Assembly (NCBI RefSeq): GCF_003008555.2
Contig: NZ_CP027665.1
Location: forward strand, 3,828,139-3,892,138
From: Pukyongiella litopenaei
Lineage (GTDB): Bacteria; Pseudomonadota; Alphaproteobacteria; Rhodobacterales; Rhodobacteraceae
Reading direction: 5' to 3'
Length of the DNA stretch: 64,000 nucleotides
Shown here: positions 41,010-51,672 of the stretch, in pieces
Layout of the letters: every line of letters starts with the position of its first letter
Position numbering within the stretch: the stretch's first letter is position 1
The notes under the pieces: generated by a model
The model's input: only the letters and a program-made list of their open reading frames with translations
Databases searched by the model: none
Told to the model about the DNA's origin: nothing
Position numbers and translations under genes: made by a program

Positions 41010-41846
41010 TCAGCCGTAAAGCGGCTGCACCCCCATCTGCAGGTGCAGGGTGTTGACCATCTGCTGGTTCAGCCCCAGCGCACGCGCCAGGTCATCGAGA
41101 TAATCCGCCTCGCCCTGCCGGTCGAGGCGGATCGCCATCAGCGACATGGAATAGACCTGGGCGGCCAGCGGCGCGGGCGTCGCGGCGGCCAGCGCCTCGA
41201 CATCGACCGGCGCGGCGAGCTGCGCCCGGATAAACGCGATATCCTCGGCATCGGCATCGTCGCCGAGGGTCTCCATGATCTTCTGCTGTTCGGCCTTGTC
41301 GATTTCGCCGTCGCTCTTCGCGGCCTGGATCATCGCGCGCAGCATCAGCCCGGCCGCTTCCTCGGCCTGCGGCGCCGCCTGCGCCGTCTTGAACTGGTCG
41401 ATCATCTGCGCCGTGCCCGTGCCGCCCGCGGCGGCGGCCCCGCCGAGCGCGGCCAGCACCCCGGCCAGCCCCGGCCCGGCCTCGGGTTGCGAGGACAGCA
41501 GGCCGCCCTTCGCGGCGCTGTCCGGAGCCCCGCCGAGGATCGCCGACAGGTCGAACCCGCTCTGCTTGGCCATCGCGGCGATGTTTTTCTGCATGTCGGC
41601 CAGACCGCCGGCCCCGCCGCCGGTCAGCTGCCCCAGCATGTCCTGAACGCTGGCCATGCCCGCGCCGCCGCCCAGAGATGACATCATGTCCTGGACCTGC
41701 CCCATGCCCGGCGCGGGTTTCGCCCTGGCCTTGCCCGGCGCGACCCGTGCGCCGCCCATCATCCCCTTGCCGCCGGTCAGGTGATCGACCCCGCGCGCGG
41801 CCGCGTATCCGATGGCCAGCTTGGCCAGAGTTCCCATCATGCTCAT
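41010..41846 (-). CDS. DUF533 / TerB-like protein
   Basis: A 278-residue protein. The N-terminal half is Gly/Met/Ala-rich and low in complexity (GGGAGMASVQDMLGQ, about 50-150). The C-terminal 130 residues form the DUF533 domain, related to TerB tellurite-resistance folds (MIQAAKSDGEIDKAEQQKI near 180, with the acidic DGEID metal-like loop). The function is unknown. ATG 41846 has GGGAG at good spacing. It converges on the helicase gene with 8 bases between. Confidence 0.85.
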   Translation of the reverse strand: MSMMGTLAKLAIGYAAARGVDHLTGGKGMMGGARVAPGKARAKPAPGMGQVQDMMSSLGGGAGMASVQDMLGQLTGGGAGGLADMQKNIAAMAKQSGFDLSAILGGAPDSAAKGGLLSSQPEAGPGLAGVLAALGGAAAAGGTGTAQMIDQFKTAQAAPQAEEAAGLMLRAMIQAAKSDGEIDKAEQQKIMETLGDDADAEDIAFIRAQLAAPVDVEALAAATPAPLAAQVYSMSLMAIRLDRQGEADYLDDLARALGLNQQMVNTLHLQMGVQPLYG

Positions 41847-41928
41847 GTCTTGGCTCCCAATCCCGTTTACCGGGATCAAGAGTGACGGTTTTGCGCGGCA
41901 AGGAAAGGGGAAACTGAGAGCACGGGGA

Positions 41929-42639
41929 TCACGCGGCGGTGATGGTCAGGTCGGCCCAGACCGGCAGATGATCGGATGCGATATGCGCCGGGCGGGCGCC
42001 GTGCACCCCGTGATCGCGCGCGGCAAGCCCCGGTCCCAGCGCGATCCGGTCCAGCGGCCCGACCGGTCGCGGTGACGGAAAGCTCGGCAATGGCGGCAGG
42101 AACCGCATGCCCGGCGCGCAGCTGTCCAGCACCGGCTGGCGCGACCATTCGTTGAAATCCCCGGCCCAGACCGTCGGCATCCGTGGCAGGGCCCGGGTTT
42201 CGTCATGCAGGTGGATCAGCTGCTGCCGCCGGTAATGGCCGACCAGTCCCAGATGCATGCCGATCACCCGCAACGGCCCCGCGCCGGTCACGAACTCGGC
42301 CCGCACCGCCCCGCGCGGCTCCAGCCCCGGCAGCGGCATGTGGCCCATGCCGGTCATCCGCAGGTCGTCGCCCCGCCAGATGACCGCGTTGCCGTGCCAG
42401 CCCAGCGACCCGGCGCCGCCGAGATCCGCCACTTGCCACCCCGCCTCTTCCAGCACGAAATGCGGCAGCGCGGCGGGCCGGGGCGGCAACCGTTTGTCGG
42501 CCTCCTGCAGCACGACGATCTCGGCCCCCAGACCGTCCAGAACCTGGAGGATACGCCGCGGCAGGCGGCGCATGTCCAGCCCCACGCATTTCTGGATGTT
42601 GTAGCTGGCCAGCCTGATGGTGCGGTCGCGTCGCGTCAT
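41929..42639 (-). CDS. Endonuclease/exonuclease/phosphatase family protein
   Basis: A 236-residue EEP-fold hydrolase: ASYNIQKCVGLD at the start (Asn ligand), VVLQEADKRL (catalytic Glu), MHLGLVGHYRRQQ, AGDFNEWSR (Asp-x-Asn) and the C-terminal SDHLPVWADL (Asp-His pair). All catalytic residues are present, so it should be active on a phosphodiester, but DNA, RNA, lipid or inositol phosphate cannot be told apart. ATG 42639 follows AAAGGA. Confidence 0.9.
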   Translation of the reverse strand: MTRRDRTIRLASYNIQKCVGLDMRRLPRRILQVLDGLGAEIVVLQEADKRLPPRPAALPHFVLEEAGWQVADLGGAGSLGWHGNAVIWRGDDLRMTGMGHMPLPGLEPRGAVRAEFVTGAGPLRVIGMHLGLVGHYRRQQLIHLHDETRALPRMPTVWAGDFNEWSRQPVLDSCAPGMRFLPPLPSFPSPRPVGPLDRIALGPGLAARDHGVHGARPAHIASDHLPVWADLTITAA

Positions 42640-42729
42640 CCGTCCTTTCTGCGCAACGCGCGGAATTTGCGCAAGTCGCGACGGGACGGAACGATTGACA
42701 GCGCCGGCAACTGCACACCCGATACGCAA

Positions 42730-43608
42730 ATGGAGGAGAAACGTGCAATCGACGGCCCCGGCGCCGCCGCGCTGAGCGCATTCGCGCTGATCCTGGCGTT
42801 CAACCAGGTCGTGATCAAGGTGACGGGTGACGGGTTCGGCCCGGTGTTTCAGGCCGCGCTGCGATCGGTCGGCGCGACCGGCGTGCTGGCGCTGTGGATG
42901 ATCTGGCGCGGGATCCCGCTGATCCCGTCGCGCCAGGTGCTGCTCTGGAGCGCGGCGGCGGGGCTTCTGTTTGTCGCCGAGTTCGTCTGCCTGTTCATCG
43001 CGCTCGACCTGACCACGGTGTCGCGGGCGTCAGTGATCTTCTATTCGATGCCGGTCTGGCTGGCGCTTGCGGCGCATCTGCTGTTGCCGGGCGAGCGGCT
43101 GAACGCGCCGCGCGCCGCCGGGCTGGCCCTGGCGATGGGCGGCGTGGCGCTGGCCATCCTGTCGCGAAACGGCGGTGGAGAGGCGAGCCTCGCCGGCGAC
43201 CTGTTCGCGCTGGGGGCCGCGCTGTTCTGGGGGTCGATCGCGCTGGTGCTCCGGCTGACGCCACTGGCGGCTGCCCGGCCGACACAATGCCTGTTCATCC
43301 AGGTCGCCACGTCGGTGCCGATCCTGCTGCTGCTGTCGCCGCTGATGGGCGACCTGTTCCGCGCACCCGGCGCGCTGCACTGGGCCGGGCTGGCGTTCCA
43401 GACCGTGGGCGTGGTGAGCATCGGCTACCTGGTGTGGTTCTGGCTGCTGACGATCTACCGCGCCTCGGGCGTGGCCTCGTTCAGCTTTCTGTCGCCGGTC
43501 CTGGCGGTGTTCATGGGGTGGCAGTTGCTGGGCGAACAGGTCTCGGTTTCGGTCTGGGCGGCGCTGGCGCTGGTGGCCGCCGGACTGGTGCTGATCAACC
43601 GCAAATAG
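42730..43608 (+). CDS. DMT/EamA family transporter
   Basis: A 292-residue inner-membrane transporter with ten TM helices in two EamA halves; the first contains FALILAFNQVVIKV and IFYSMPVWLALAAHLLLPGE, the second FSFLSPVLAVFMGWQLLGE. The substrate is unknown. Start: the in-frame ATG 42730 has no ribosome binding site before it, whereas a strong GGAGGAG lies inside codons 1-3; the GTG just after it is out of frame and soon stops. The true start is therefore uncertain. The stop is 2 bases from the convergent selO stop. Confidence 0.87.
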   Translation: MEEKRAIDGPGAAALSAFALILAFNQVVIKVTGDGFGPVFQAALRSVGATGVLALWMIWRGIPLIPSRQVLLWSAAAGLLFVAEFVCLFIALDLTTVSRASVIFYSMPVWLALAAHLLLPGERLNAPRAAGLALAMGGVALAILSRNGGGEASLAGDLFALGAALFWGSIALVLRLTPLAAARPTQCLFIQVATSVPILLLLSPLMGDLFRAPGALHWAGLAFQTVGVVSIGYLVWFWLLTIYRASGVASFSFLSPVLAVFMGWQLLGEQVSVSVWAALALVAAGLVLINRK

Positions 43609-43610
43609 GC

Positions 43611-45029
43611 TCAGGTCCCGCAAAATGTAGCGGGCACCACTTCGTCCGGCGTCGGTGGCCGGGCCAGGTCGGCGTGATCGGGCTGGTCCTCGAACGGGTG
43701 CGCCAGCACCGCGTTCAGCCGCTCGAACGGGGCATAATCGCCACCCACCGCCGCCGAGATCATCTGTTCGATCCGATGATTGCGCGGAACGAAGGCCGGG
43801 TTCGCCGCCCGCATAACCGCCTGCGGGTCCGGTTCGTCCGCCAGCCGCGCCTGCCAGCCCTCGGCCCATTGGTCGAACGCGGCGGGATCGGTGAACTGGT
43901 CGTGCGCGCGCTCCCCTGCCAGCGCCCGGAACGTGTTGGTGAAATCGGCCTGCCCTGCGGCCATCCGCGCCAGCAGGTCGGTGATCATCGCGTCGTCGCC
44001 GTCGCGCGGCGTCGTGATCCCGATCTTGGCCCGGAAAATCCGCAGCCACGCCTGTTCGATCAGCGACGGCATGGCATGAACGATCCCGGTCGCCTCTTCG
44101 ACCGCCGCCGCCGGGTCGTCGAATTGCTGGATCAGCGCCGTGGCCAGCTGCGCCAGGTTCCACACCGCGATCCCCGGCTGGTTGGAATAGGCATAGCGCC
44201 CGTGACGGTCGATCGAACTGAACACCGTGTCGGGGTGATAGACATCGAGGAATGCACAGGGGCCATAGTCGATGGTCTCGCCGGAGATCGCACAATTGTC
44301 GGTGTTCATCACCCCGTGGATGAACCCGACACCCATCCATTGCGCGATCAGAACGGCCTGCGCGTCGCGCACCGCCGCCAGCAACGCCATCGGCCCGTCC
44401 GCATCCGGGTAATGCCGGGCGATCGCATAGCCCGTCAGGCGCTTCAGCCGGTCGATCTGCCCCCGCGAGGCAAAGACCTGGAACGTGCCGACCCGCAGAT
44501 GGCTGGACGCCACCCGCGTCAACACCGCGCCGGGCAGAACCGTTTCGCGGATCACCTCCTCGCCGGTCTCGACCGCCGCCAGCGCTCGCGTGGTCGGAAT
44601 GCCGAGGGCATGCATCGCCTCGGAGACCACATATTCGCGCAGGACCGGCCCCAGCCAGGCCCGGCCATCGCCCATGCGGCTGAATGGCGTGCGCCCCGAT
44701 CCCTTGAGCTGGATGTCCCGACGCTGCCCGTCCGTGCCCACGGTTTCGCCCAGCAGGACCGCGCGCCCGTCGCCAAGCTGCGGGTTGTATTGGCCGAACT
44801 GGTGACCGGCATAGAGCTGCGCCAGCGGTTCGGCCCCCTGCGGCACCGTGTTGCCCCCGAACACCTGCGCCATTTCCGTCGCATCGCCCGCCGCGATCCC
44901 CAGCAGCCGGGCCAGGTCGTCATTGAAAGCCACCAGCCGGGGCGACCGCACCGGCTGCGGCGCCTGCGCGGCAAAGAACCCCTCTGGCAGGCGGGCATAG
45001 GAATTGTCGAACGGGATCGAAACGGGCAT
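43611..45029 (-). CDS. selO: Protein adenylyltransferase SelO
   Basis: Pseudokinase-fold enzyme that AMPylates proteins, tied to redox stress. The 472 residues match the YdiU/SelO family: [21 protein letters not shown] near 78-98 in two parts, the [12 protein letters not shown] loop, and active-site residues in [13 protein letters not shown] and DYGPCAFLD. The C-terminus ends Phe-Cys-Gly-Thr; eukaryotic SelO has selenocysteine here, bacterial forms usually Cys. ATG 45029 fits the family start but lacks a clear ribosome binding site. Confidence 0.93.
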   Translation of the reverse strand: MPVSIPFDNSYARLPEGFFAAQAPQPVRSPRLVAFNDDLARLLGIAAGDATEMAQVFGGNTVPQGAEPLAQLYAGHQFGQYNPQLGDGRAVLLGETVGTDGQRRDIQLKGSGRTPFSRMGDGRAWLGPVLREYVVSEAMHALGIPTTRALAAVETGEEVIRETVLPGAVLTRVASSHLRVGTFQVFASRGQIDRLKRLTGYAIARHYPDADGPMALLAAVRDAQAVLIAQWMGVGFIHGVMNTDNCAISGETIDYGPCAFLDVYHPDTVFSSIDRHGRYAYSNQPGIAVWNLAQLATALIQQFDDPAAAVEEATGIVHAMPSLIEQAWLRIFRAKIGITTPRDGDDAMITDLLARMAAGQADFTNTFRALAGERAHDQFTDPAAFDQWAEGWQARLADEPDPQAVMRAANPAFVPRNHRIEQMISAAVGGDYAPFERLNAVLAHPFEDQPDHADLARPPTPDEVVPATFCGT

Positions 45030-45098
45030 GGGCCAAGGATAGGGCACCACCCGCCGAATACCATAGGCGATCACGCGTGATTGTGCTTGGATGGCCCC

Positions 45099-45548
45099 AT
45101 GCAAGATCCGACCGCCGCCGACATCATCCGTAACCTCGACCTGAAACCGCATCCCGAAGGCGGCTGGTATCGGCAGACCTGGATTTCGGATATGCCCGTC
45201 GCAGGCGGCCGCGCCAGCGCGACCTGCATCTATTTCCTGCTGAAAGCGCGGGAACGCAGCCACTGGCACCGGGTCGACGCCACCGAGATCTGGCTCTTTC
45301 ACGCGGGTGCACCGCTGGTTCTGTCGCTGAGCGAAACCGAGACCGGCCCCGCAACCGACCACCTGCTGTCCCCCGATCCGACCCGCGGCGCGCCGCAGGT
45401 GATCGTACCGCCGCATCACTGGCAATCCGCGCGCAGCACCGGCGACTACACGCTGGTCAGCTGCGCCGTATCACCCGGGTTCCGGTTCGATGGCTTTACG
45501 CTGGCCGACCCGACGTTCGACATTCCCCGCATCAAGACAACGCCGTAA
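45099..45548 (+). CDS. DUF985 cupin family protein
   Basis: A 149-residue cupin of the DUF985 type. It has the family opening [19 protein letters not shown], the central [20 protein letters not shown] (metal-like His residues) and the ending [17 protein letters not shown]. Enzymatic function is unknown, a small-sugar or acid isomerase being one idea. Divergent from selO across 69 bases. Confidence 0.92.
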   Translation: MQDPTAADIIRNLDLKPHPEGGWYRQTWISDMPVAGGRASATCIYFLLKARERSHWHRVDATEIWLFHAGAPLVLSLSETETGPATDHLLSPDPTRGAPQVIVPPHHWQSARSTGDYTLVSCAVSPGFRFDGFTLADPTFDIPRIKTTP

Positions 45549-45569
45549 GTCGCGGTTATTGTATGTATT

Positions 45570-46694
45570 CTACGCCGCATTCCCTTCGGCCGCCGGACGG
45601 CTGACCCGGCCACCGCATCGGGGCGTTCCGACCCCGGTCGTGCCGGGGCAGGATGTCGGCAGGCCGCGCAGCACCCGGACGGCGAGATAGGCAAAGGCCT
45701 GCGCCTCGAGCATGTCGCCATTCAGCCCGGCCGCCTCGACCGGTTCGACCGAACAGGGCAAGGCCGCATTCAGCATCGCCATCACCACCGGGTTCTTTCG
45801 CCCCCCGCCGGTGACCAGCACGCGGGATGGCAAGTCCGGGCAGTGCTCCAGCCCCGCCGCCACCGAGGCCGCGCAGATGGCGGTCAGCGTGGCGGCGGCA
45901 TCCGCATCGCCCAGATGCGACACCCGGTCCTGAATGTCATCGAAATCGTTCCGGTCCAACGACTTCGGCGGCTTTCTTGAGAAATACGCATGTTCCATGA
46001 ACGCGGCCACGACCGCCTCGTCCACCTGCCCGGTGGCGGCCAGCGCGCCGCCTTCGTCCATCGCGACCCCGCGCCGCGCCTGCATCAGGTCGTTGACCGG
46101 CGCATTGGCGGGACCGGTATCAAAGGCCAGCAGGGCGCCGGGGTCCTCCGGGCGGCCGCGGGCCGGGTCCAGCCAGGTCAGGTTTCCGACCCCGCCAAGG
46201 TTCAGGAAACACAGCGGCGCATTGGCCCTCATCCATCTTGCACAGGCGAAATGGAAAAACGGCGCCAGCGGTGCGCCCTCGCCGCCTGCGGCCACATCCG
46301 CGCTGCGGAAATCCCACACCACCGGCACGCCCAGGGCGCCGGCCAGCCCGGCGCCATCGCCCACCTGCAGCGTGCCGCGTCCGCGCGGATCATGTGCCAG
46401 CGTCTGGCCGTGAAAACCGATCAGGTCCACATCGCCGAACCCCGCCAGCGCGGCGCGATGGGCGGCGTCGATCACCGACGCGGCCGCCTCGACCTCGGCG
46501 CCGTCCCACCGCCCCAGCCCGCCACGCAACAGATCGCGCTCGGCATCGGTATAGGGCCGGTAGCCATGCGGACCGAAGCCATGGATCGTCTCGCCATCGG
46601 TCACGACCATCGCCGCATCGACCCCGTCGAGCGAGGTGCCGCTCATCGCCCCGAGCGCGCGGAACCGCCGGTGCCGCTGCTGATCGTCATTCAT
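45570..46694 (-). CDS. anmK: Anhydro-N-acetylmuramic acid kinase
   Basis: Phosphorylates and hydrates 1,6-anhydro-MurNAc released in cell-wall recycling. The 374 residues show the start [52 protein letters not shown] and the [12 protein letters not shown] block near residue 290. ATG 46694 has GGAGG upstream. Convergent with the DUF985 gene, divergent from tyrS. Confidence 0.95.
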   Translation of the reverse strand: MNDDQQRHRRFRALGAMSGTSLDGVDAAMVVTDGETIHGFGPHGYRPYTDAERDLLRGGLGRWDGAEVEAAASVIDAAHRAALAGFGDVDLIGFHGQTLAHDPRGRGTLQVGDGAGLAGALGVPVVWDFRSADVAAGGEGAPLAPFFHFACARWMRANAPLCFLNLGGVGNLTWLDPARGRPEDPGALLAFDTGPANAPVNDLMQARRGVAMDEGGALAATGQVDEAVVAAFMEHAYFSRKPPKSLDRNDFDDIQDRVSHLGDADAAATLTAICAASVAAGLEHCPDLPSRVLVTGGGRKNPVVMAMLNAALPCSVEPVEAAGLNGDMLEAQAFAYLAVRVLRGLPTSCPGTTGVGTPRCGGRVSRPAAEGNAA

Positions 46695-46757
46695 GGCCTT
46701 TTCCTCCGTCCGGCTGCCGCCTATACACTGCGCCGCAACCTTAGACCGGGGCAAGCC

Positions 46758-48011
46758 ATGACCTACCATCCCAAATCCGACTTCATGCAGGTAATGATGC
46801 AGCGCGGCTACCTTGCCGACTGCACCGATTACCAGGCGCTCGACGACGCGCTGCGCGCCGGGGTGGTCCCGACCTATATCGGCTATGACGCAACCGCGAA
46901 ATCACTGCATGTGGGCCATCTGCTCAACATCATGATGCTGCGCTGGCTGCAAAAGACCGGGCACAAACCGATCACGCTGATGGGCGGCGGCACCACCAAG
47001 GTCGGCGATCCGTCATTCCGTTCCGACGAACGCCCGCTGCTGGGCCCGGACGAGATCGACGCGAACATCGCCGGGATGAAGCGGGTGTTTGCCAAGTACC
47101 TGACCTATGGCGACGGCGACACCGACGCGCTGATGCTGAACAATGCCGAATGGCTGGACGATCTGAACTACCTGGATTTCCTGCGCGATATCGGCCGACA
47201 CTTCTCGGTGAACCGGATGCTGTCATTTGAATCGGTGAAATCGCGGCTGGACCGCGAGCAATCCCTGTCATTCCTCGAATTCAACTACATGATCCTGCAG
47301 GCCTATGATTTCCTGGAGTTGAACCGGCGCTATGGCTGCCTGCTGCAGATGGGCGGCTCGGATCAGTGGGGCAACATCGTCAACGGGATCGACCTGACGC
47401 GGCGGGTGCTCGATCACGACATCTACGGGCTGACCTCTCCGCTGCTGACCACCAGCGACGGGCGCAAGATGGGCAAGAGCCAGGGCGGCGCGATGTGGCT
47501 GAATGCCGACATGCTGTCTCCCTATGAATTCTGGCAGTTCTGGCGCAACACCACCGACGCGGATGTGGAACGGTTCCTCAAGCTCTATACCGAACTGCCG
47601 GTCGACGAATGCAACCGGCTGGGCGCGCTGGCCGGGTCCGAGATCAACGAGGCCAAGATCATCCTCGCCAACGCGGTGACCACCCTGTGCCACGGGGCCG
47701 AGGCGGCCGATGCCGCTGCTGCCACCGCGCGGGAAGTGTTCGAAAAGGGCGGCGTGGGCGATGACCTGCCAACCCTCACCCTGAGCGCGGACGAGATTGG
47801 CGACGGCATCTCGGTCGTGCAGCTCTTCGTGCGCTCGGGGCTGGTGAAATCCGGCAAGGAAGCCAAACGCCTGATCGCCGAGAACGGCGCCCGGCTTGAC
47901 GACGCTCCGCTGACCAATGCGGGCCTGATCCTGGATGCCGGCACGCTGGCGAACCCGGTCAAGCTCAGCGCGGGCCGTAAGCGCCACGCTCTGGTGCGTG
48001 TCGCCGCCTGA
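46758..48011 (+). CDS. tyrS: Tyrosyl-tRNA synthetase
   Basis: Class I aminoacyl-tRNA synthetase charging tRNA-Tyr. The 417 residues have the HIGH-like SLHVGHLL (about 50), the tyrosine pocket [13 protein letters not shown] and [11 protein letters not shown], the KMSKS loop as KMGKS, and a C-terminal S4 RNA-binding domain (about 350-415). A GAAA-capped hairpin lies directly after the stop. Confidence 0.97.
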   Translation: MTYHPKSDFMQVMMQRGYLADCTDYQALDDALRAGVVPTYIGYDATAKSLHVGHLLNIMMLRWLQKTGHKPITLMGGGTTKVGDPSFRSDERPLLGPDEIDANIAGMKRVFAKYLTYGDGDTDALMLNNAEWLDDLNYLDFLRDIGRHFSVNRMLSFESVKSRLDREQSLSFLEFNYMILQAYDFLELNRRYGCLLQMGGSDQWGNIVNGIDLTRRVLDHDIYGLTSPLLTTSDGRKMGKSQGGAMWLNADMLSPYEFWQFWRNTTDADVERFLKLYTELPVDECNRLGALAGSEINEAKIILANAVTTLCHGAEAADAAAATAREVFEKGGVGDDLPTLTLSADEIGDGISVVQLFVRSGLVKSGKEAKRLIAENGARLDDAPLTNAGLILDAGTLANPVKLSAGRKRHALVRVAA

Positions 48012-48016
48012 CCGGC

Positions 48017-48038
48017 GCGGGGCCGGAAACGGCCCCGC
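48017..48038 (+). terminator. GAAA-capped hairpin after tyrS
   Basis: GCGGGGCCG pairs perfectly with CGGCCCCGC around a GAAA tetraloop, five bases after the tyrS stop. There is no U-run after it, so it may stop transcription only with help or protect the 3' end. Confidence 0.55.
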
Positions 48039-48131
48039 CTCGCCGCTGTTTCGCACAGTTCCCGGGCGAACTGGACAGGCCGCTCGCGGCAGGTTAACTG
48101 AACACATGTTCATATTTGTCGGAGCCAGCGC

Positions 48132-48887
48132 ATGAAACTCGAAACCACCGCCGCCATTGTCACCGGGGGCGCCTCCGGTCTGGGCGAGGCCACCGCCCGT
48201 CATTTTGCCGCACAGGGTGCGCAGGTGACGATCCTCGACCGTGACGAGACCCGCGGCCAGGCCGTGGCCGCCGAGATCGGCGGGCATTTTGCACAGACCG
48301 ACGTGACCGACGAGGCTTCGGTTGCCGCCGCCATCGCCCTGGGCCTGGACAGGATGGGCCGGATCACCGCCGCGGTGAACTGCGCGGGCATCGCCATCGG
48401 CATCAAGACGGTGGGACGCGACGGGCCGCATCCGCTCGACCGGTTCAGGCAGGTGATCGACATCAACCTCGTCGGCAGCTTCAACGTCGCCCGGCTCGCC
48501 GCCGCCGAAATGGCCCGCAACGATCCCGACGCCGACGGCGCGCGCGGCGTGATCGTCAACACCGCCTCGGTCGCGGCCTTCGACGGGCAGAAGGGCCAGG
48601 CGGCCTATTCCGCCTCCAAGGGCGGCATCGTCGGCATGACCCTGCCGATGGCCCGCGATCTCGCGTCGCTCGGCATCCGCGTCAACACCATCGCGCCGGG
48701 CATCTTCCTCACCCCGATGATGAAGGGCCTGCCCGAGGACGTTCAGACCCAGCTGGCAGCGGATGTGCCGAACCCGTCGCGCCTGGGCGATCCGTCCGAA
48801 TACGCGCGCCTGGCCGGGTTCATGGTCGAAATGGGCTATCTCAACGGCGAGGTGATCCGCCTCGACGGGGCACTGCGGATGCGCTGA
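48132..48887 (+). CDS. Short-chain dehydrogenase/reductase
   Basis: A 251-residue Rossmann-fold NAD(H) enzyme: [12 protein letters not shown] (cofactor glycines, about 11-22), DRDE after strand 2 favouring NAD, NCAGIA, and the catalytic triad Ser in [10 protein letters not shown] with Tyr-x-x-x-Lys as YSASKGG. The sequence resembles 3-hydroxyacyl-CoA dehydrogenase type 2 (HSD17B10-like), so a role in fatty-acid or branched-chain oxidation is likely. ATG 48132. A dispersed repeat and hairpin follow. Confidence 0.88.
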   Translation: MKLETTAAIVTGGASGLGEATARHFAAQGAQVTILDRDETRGQAVAAEIGGHFAQTDVTDEASVAAAIALGLDRMGRITAAVNCAGIAIGIKTVGRDGPHPLDRFRQVIDINLVGSFNVARLAAAEMARNDPDADGARGVIVNTASVAAFDGQKGQAAYSASKGGIVGMTLPMARDLASLGIRVNTIAPGIFLTPMMKGLPEDVQTQLAADVPNPSRLGDPSEYARLAGFMVEMGYLNGEVIRLDGALRMR

Positions 48888-48888
48888 C

Positions 48889-48945
48889 CGCGCCTCTTCA
48901 TCTTGCCAGGTAAACTCCGGGGAGCGTGAGGGGCTGGCCCCTCAC
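48889..48945. repeat. Dispersed repeat, copy 2, with hairpin
   Basis: CGCGCCTCTTCATCTTGCCA followed by GGTAAACTCC-GG-GGAG matches the copy at 26496-26535. Directly after it, GTGAGGGGCTGGCCCCTCAC (48926-48945) is a perfect 9-bp hairpin with a TG centre. It lies between two convergent genes and may act as a terminator. Confidence 0.62.
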
Positions 48946-48986
48946 TCCCACATCCGGCCAGAGGCGGCGCAACCGGCCACCAGGGC

Positions 48987-50798
48987 TCAGGACTGCTCGG
49001 CCTTCTCCGCCAGCGCCAGCCATTCCTCCTCGCTGGCCGCAAGCCGCCCCTGCCGCGCCACCAGCGCCTCGGTCGCCTTGGTGAACTTGGCCGGTTCGCG
49101 CGCATACAATCCGGGGTCCGCCAGCAGGGTTTCCAACTTGGCGATCTCTGCCTCCAGCCGCTCGATTTCATCGGGCAGAGCCTCGAGCCTGTGTTTCTCG
49201 GTAAAGCTCAGCCCCTGCCGGGCCGCCGCGGCCGGTTTCGGTTTCGACCGCGAAACGGGCTTGGCCTTTTCCGCCTTCTCGCCCGCATCCTCGCCGCGTT
49301 GCGCCCGGTAATCGCTCCAGCCGCCCGCATAGACCGTGGCCTGCCCGTCCCCCTCCATCGCCACCGTCAGCGTTGCCACCCGGTCCAGGAAATCGCGATC
49401 ATGGCTGACCAGCAGCACGGTGCCGTCAAACCCGTCCAGCAGTTCCTGCAACAGGTCCAGCGTTTCCACGTCCAGATCGTTGGTCGGTTCGTCCAGCACC
49501 AGCAGGTTCGACGGCTGCGCCATCAGCCGCGCCAGCAGCAGCCGCGCCCGTTCGCCGCCCGACAATGACCGCACCGGCGCGCGCGCCTGGCGTTCGTCGA
49601 ACAGGAAATCCTTGAGATAGCCGACCACATGCCGGGGCTGGCCACGGACCATGACCTGGTCCGATTGCCCCGAGACCCGCATGGCCGGGTCATGGGTCAG
49701 GTTTTCCCATAGGCTGGCATCGGGGTCGAGCTGCGCCCGGGCCTGGTCGAAATACGCGATCTCGAGATTGGTCCCCAGCTTCACGGTGCCCGCATCCGGG
49801 GCCACGCGTCCCAGCATCAGGTTCAACAGCGTGGTCTTGCCCACGCCGTTCGGCCCCACCAGCGCCACGCGGTCGCCACGCTGTATCGTGACCGAGAAAT
49901 CACGGCAGATCAGGTTTTCCCCGTAGGCCTTTGCAATACCGATCGTTTCAATGACCTTCCGCCCGGATTTCCGGCCCGTGTCCAGCGCCAGCGCCGCCGT
50001 GCCCTGACGGCGGATCTGCGCCGCGCGTTCGGCCCGCAGCGCCTGCAGCGCCCGGACCCGCCCCTGGTTGCGCTTGCGCCGCGCGCTGATGCCCTCGACC
50101 GCCCACCGCGCCTCCGAGCGGATCTTGCGATCGAGCTTGTGACGCGCGGTGTCCTCGTCCTCCCACACCTTGTCCCGCCAGGCTTCGAACGCCTCGAACC
50201 CCTTGTCCTGGCGGCGCACGGCCCCCCGGTCGATCCACAGCGTCGCCGTGGTCAGCGCCCGCAGAAAGGCCCGGTCGTGGCTGATCACCACAAAGGCCGC
50301 CCGCGTCGCCGCCAGTTCCCGTTCCAGCCAGGTGATCGCGGCGATATCGAGATGGTTGGTCGGTTCGTCCAGCAGCATCAGGTCGGGTGCGCGCGCCATC
50401 AGCGCCGCCAGCGCCGCGCGGCGCCGTTCCCCGCCCGAGGCGGTCGCCACCGCGCGGGAGGGGTCGAAATTCAGCCCTTCGCCCGCGCGTTCGACCCGGT
50501 AGAGCTCGCCCGGCGGCAACCCGACCGCGGCGAAATCGCCCAGCGTGGCAAAGCCGGCCATGTCGGGATCCTGCTCCATATAGCCCACCGACCGGCCCGG
50601 CGGCAGCGCCACCTGCCCCGTGTCCGGTTCGACCAGCCCGGCCATCACCTTCATCAGCGTGGATTTTCCCGATCCGTTGCGCCCCACCAGCGCCACCCGG
50701 TCGCGCGGCTGCACCACGAGATCGAGGGTGTCGAAAACCGGGTCGCCGCCGAAGGTCAGCGAGATGCCGGAGAGTTGCAGAAGAGGTGCGCGCGCCAT
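48987..50798 (-). CDS. uup: ABC-F family ATPase (Uup-like)
   Basis: A 603-residue soluble ABC-F protein with two nucleotide-binding domains: Walker A GRNGSGKST (about 40) and GPNGVGKTT (about 320), signatures ASGGERRRAAL and LSGGERARLLL, and Walker B MLLDEPTNHLD and LVLDEPTNDLD. A linker lies between and a C-terminal coiled coil with LEALPDEIERLEAEI at the end, as in Uup, which acts on ribosomes or branched DNA. No TM segments, so it is not a transporter. Confidence 0.93.
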   Translation of the reverse strand: MARAPLLQLSGISLTFGGDPVFDTLDLVVQPRDRVALVGRNGSGKSTLMKVMAGLVEPDTGQVALPPGRSVGYMEQDPDMAGFATLGDFAAVGLPPGELYRVERAGEGLNFDPSRAVATASGGERRRAALAALMARAPDLMLLDEPTNHLDIAAITWLERELAATRAAFVVISHDRAFLRALTTATLWIDRGAVRRQDKGFEAFEAWRDKVWEDEDTARHKLDRKIRSEARWAVEGISARRKRNQGRVRALQALRAERAAQIRRQGTAALALDTGRKSGRKVIETIGIAKAYGENLICRDFSVTIQRGDRVALVGPNGVGKTTLLNLMLGRVAPDAGTVKLGTNLEIAYFDQARAQLDPDASLWENLTHDPAMRVSGQSDQVMVRGQPRHVVGYLKDFLFDERQARAPVRSLSGGERARLLLARLMAQPSNLLVLDEPTNDLDVETLDLLQELLDGFDGTVLLVSHDRDFLDRVATLTVAMEGDGQATVYAGGWSDYRAQRGEDAGEKAEKAKPVSRSKPKPAAAARQGLSFTEKHRLEALPDEIERLEAEIAKLETLLADPGLYAREPAKFTKATEALVARQGRLAASEEEWLALAEKAEQS

Positions 50799-50849
50799 GG
50801 CAGACCGCTAGCCGCAGCGGCGCCGGGCGTCAACGTCTCGCGGTGCCGC

Positions 50850-51587
50850 CTACCCCGCCACCGCCCGCAGCAGACGCTTGCGGGCCGGCGGGATGGCGGC
50901 GATCTCGACGCCGGTAAAGACATGCAGCGTGTTCATGTGGCGATCCACGACCGCGTGATCGCTGACCCAGCCGCCCATCGCCAGATAGCTGCGCAGGAGC
51001 GGCGGCATCCGCAGCATCGCCCGCTTCACGTCGGGTTTGCGCCGCAACCGCGCCGCGAACCGGAACACATCAGGCGCCTTGACCCGCGGCAGCCAGCGTT
51101 TCGGGGCCAGGTGACGTTCCCTGAGCATCGCGAACGTATCGAGATAGCGGTCGGTTTCCGTCCCGGCAAAGGACGAACAGCCGAACAGCATCTCGACCCC
51201 GGTTTCGTCCACCAGCAGGGTGAGCGCGCCCCAGGCGATCCGGAGGATATCGGGATCGGCGCAACCGGGGCGCAGGCAGAACCGGCCAATTTCGGCCAGC
51301 GGGCCGGGATGATCCGACAACGCACCCAGGTCGTAGAACTGCGCCGAATAGCTGCGATGCAGTTCAGCGCCGCTGTCGAACAGCATCAGCCGGCAGCAGG
51401 CGACCAGCACATCGCCGGCGGTATCCTCGACCAGCAGGTGGATGCACTCCGCATCGTGGGAATCGCGATCCGGCCCATGGGTGCCAAAGGCCCGCCCCCG
51501 CAGCGCCTGGGCCGCGGCCAGGTCCCGCGGCCCCTGCCCGAACCGGGCGCGCAGCCGGCCACGCTCAAGAATTGTCCGCTGTCCCAC
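50850..51587 (-). CDS. olsB: Ornithine N-acyltransferase (OlsB-like)
   Basis: A 245-residue GNAT-like N-acyltransferase that transfers a 3-hydroxyacyl chain from ACP to ornithine, the first step of ornithine-lipid synthesis. Conserved parts are RGRAFGTHGPDRD, the SYSAQFYDL strand, EIGRFCLRPG and the C-terminal GGWVSDHAVVDRHMNTLHVF. Start: GTG 51587 has GGAGGAC at ideal spacing, whereas the GTG at 51650 has none, so the shorter form is preferred. olsA, the O-acyltransferase, is not adjacent. Confidence 0.9.
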   Translation of the reverse strand: MGQRTILERGRLRARFGQGPRDLAAAQALRGRAFGTHGPDRDSHDAECIHLLVEDTAGDVLVACCRLMLFDSGAELHRSYSAQFYDLGALSDHPGPLAEIGRFCLRPGCADPDILRIAWGALTLLVDETGVEMLFGCSSFAGTETDRYLDTFAMLRERHLAPKRWLPRVKAPDVFRFAARLRRKPDVKRAMLRMPPLLRSYLAMGGWVSDHAVVDRHMNTLHVFTGVEIAAIPPARKRLLRAVAG

Positions 51588-51672
51588 GATGCCGTCCTCC
51601 GGCTTGCCGTCGATCCCGGCCCCGTCCTGGCACGGACAGGTAACAGCCACGCGACCGGCGGGCGGGCATGGG

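Noticed and set aside
42894..45080. Plus-strand ORF of 728 codons opposite selO
   Set aside because: SelO on the other strand is a clear family member; this frame has no family motif.
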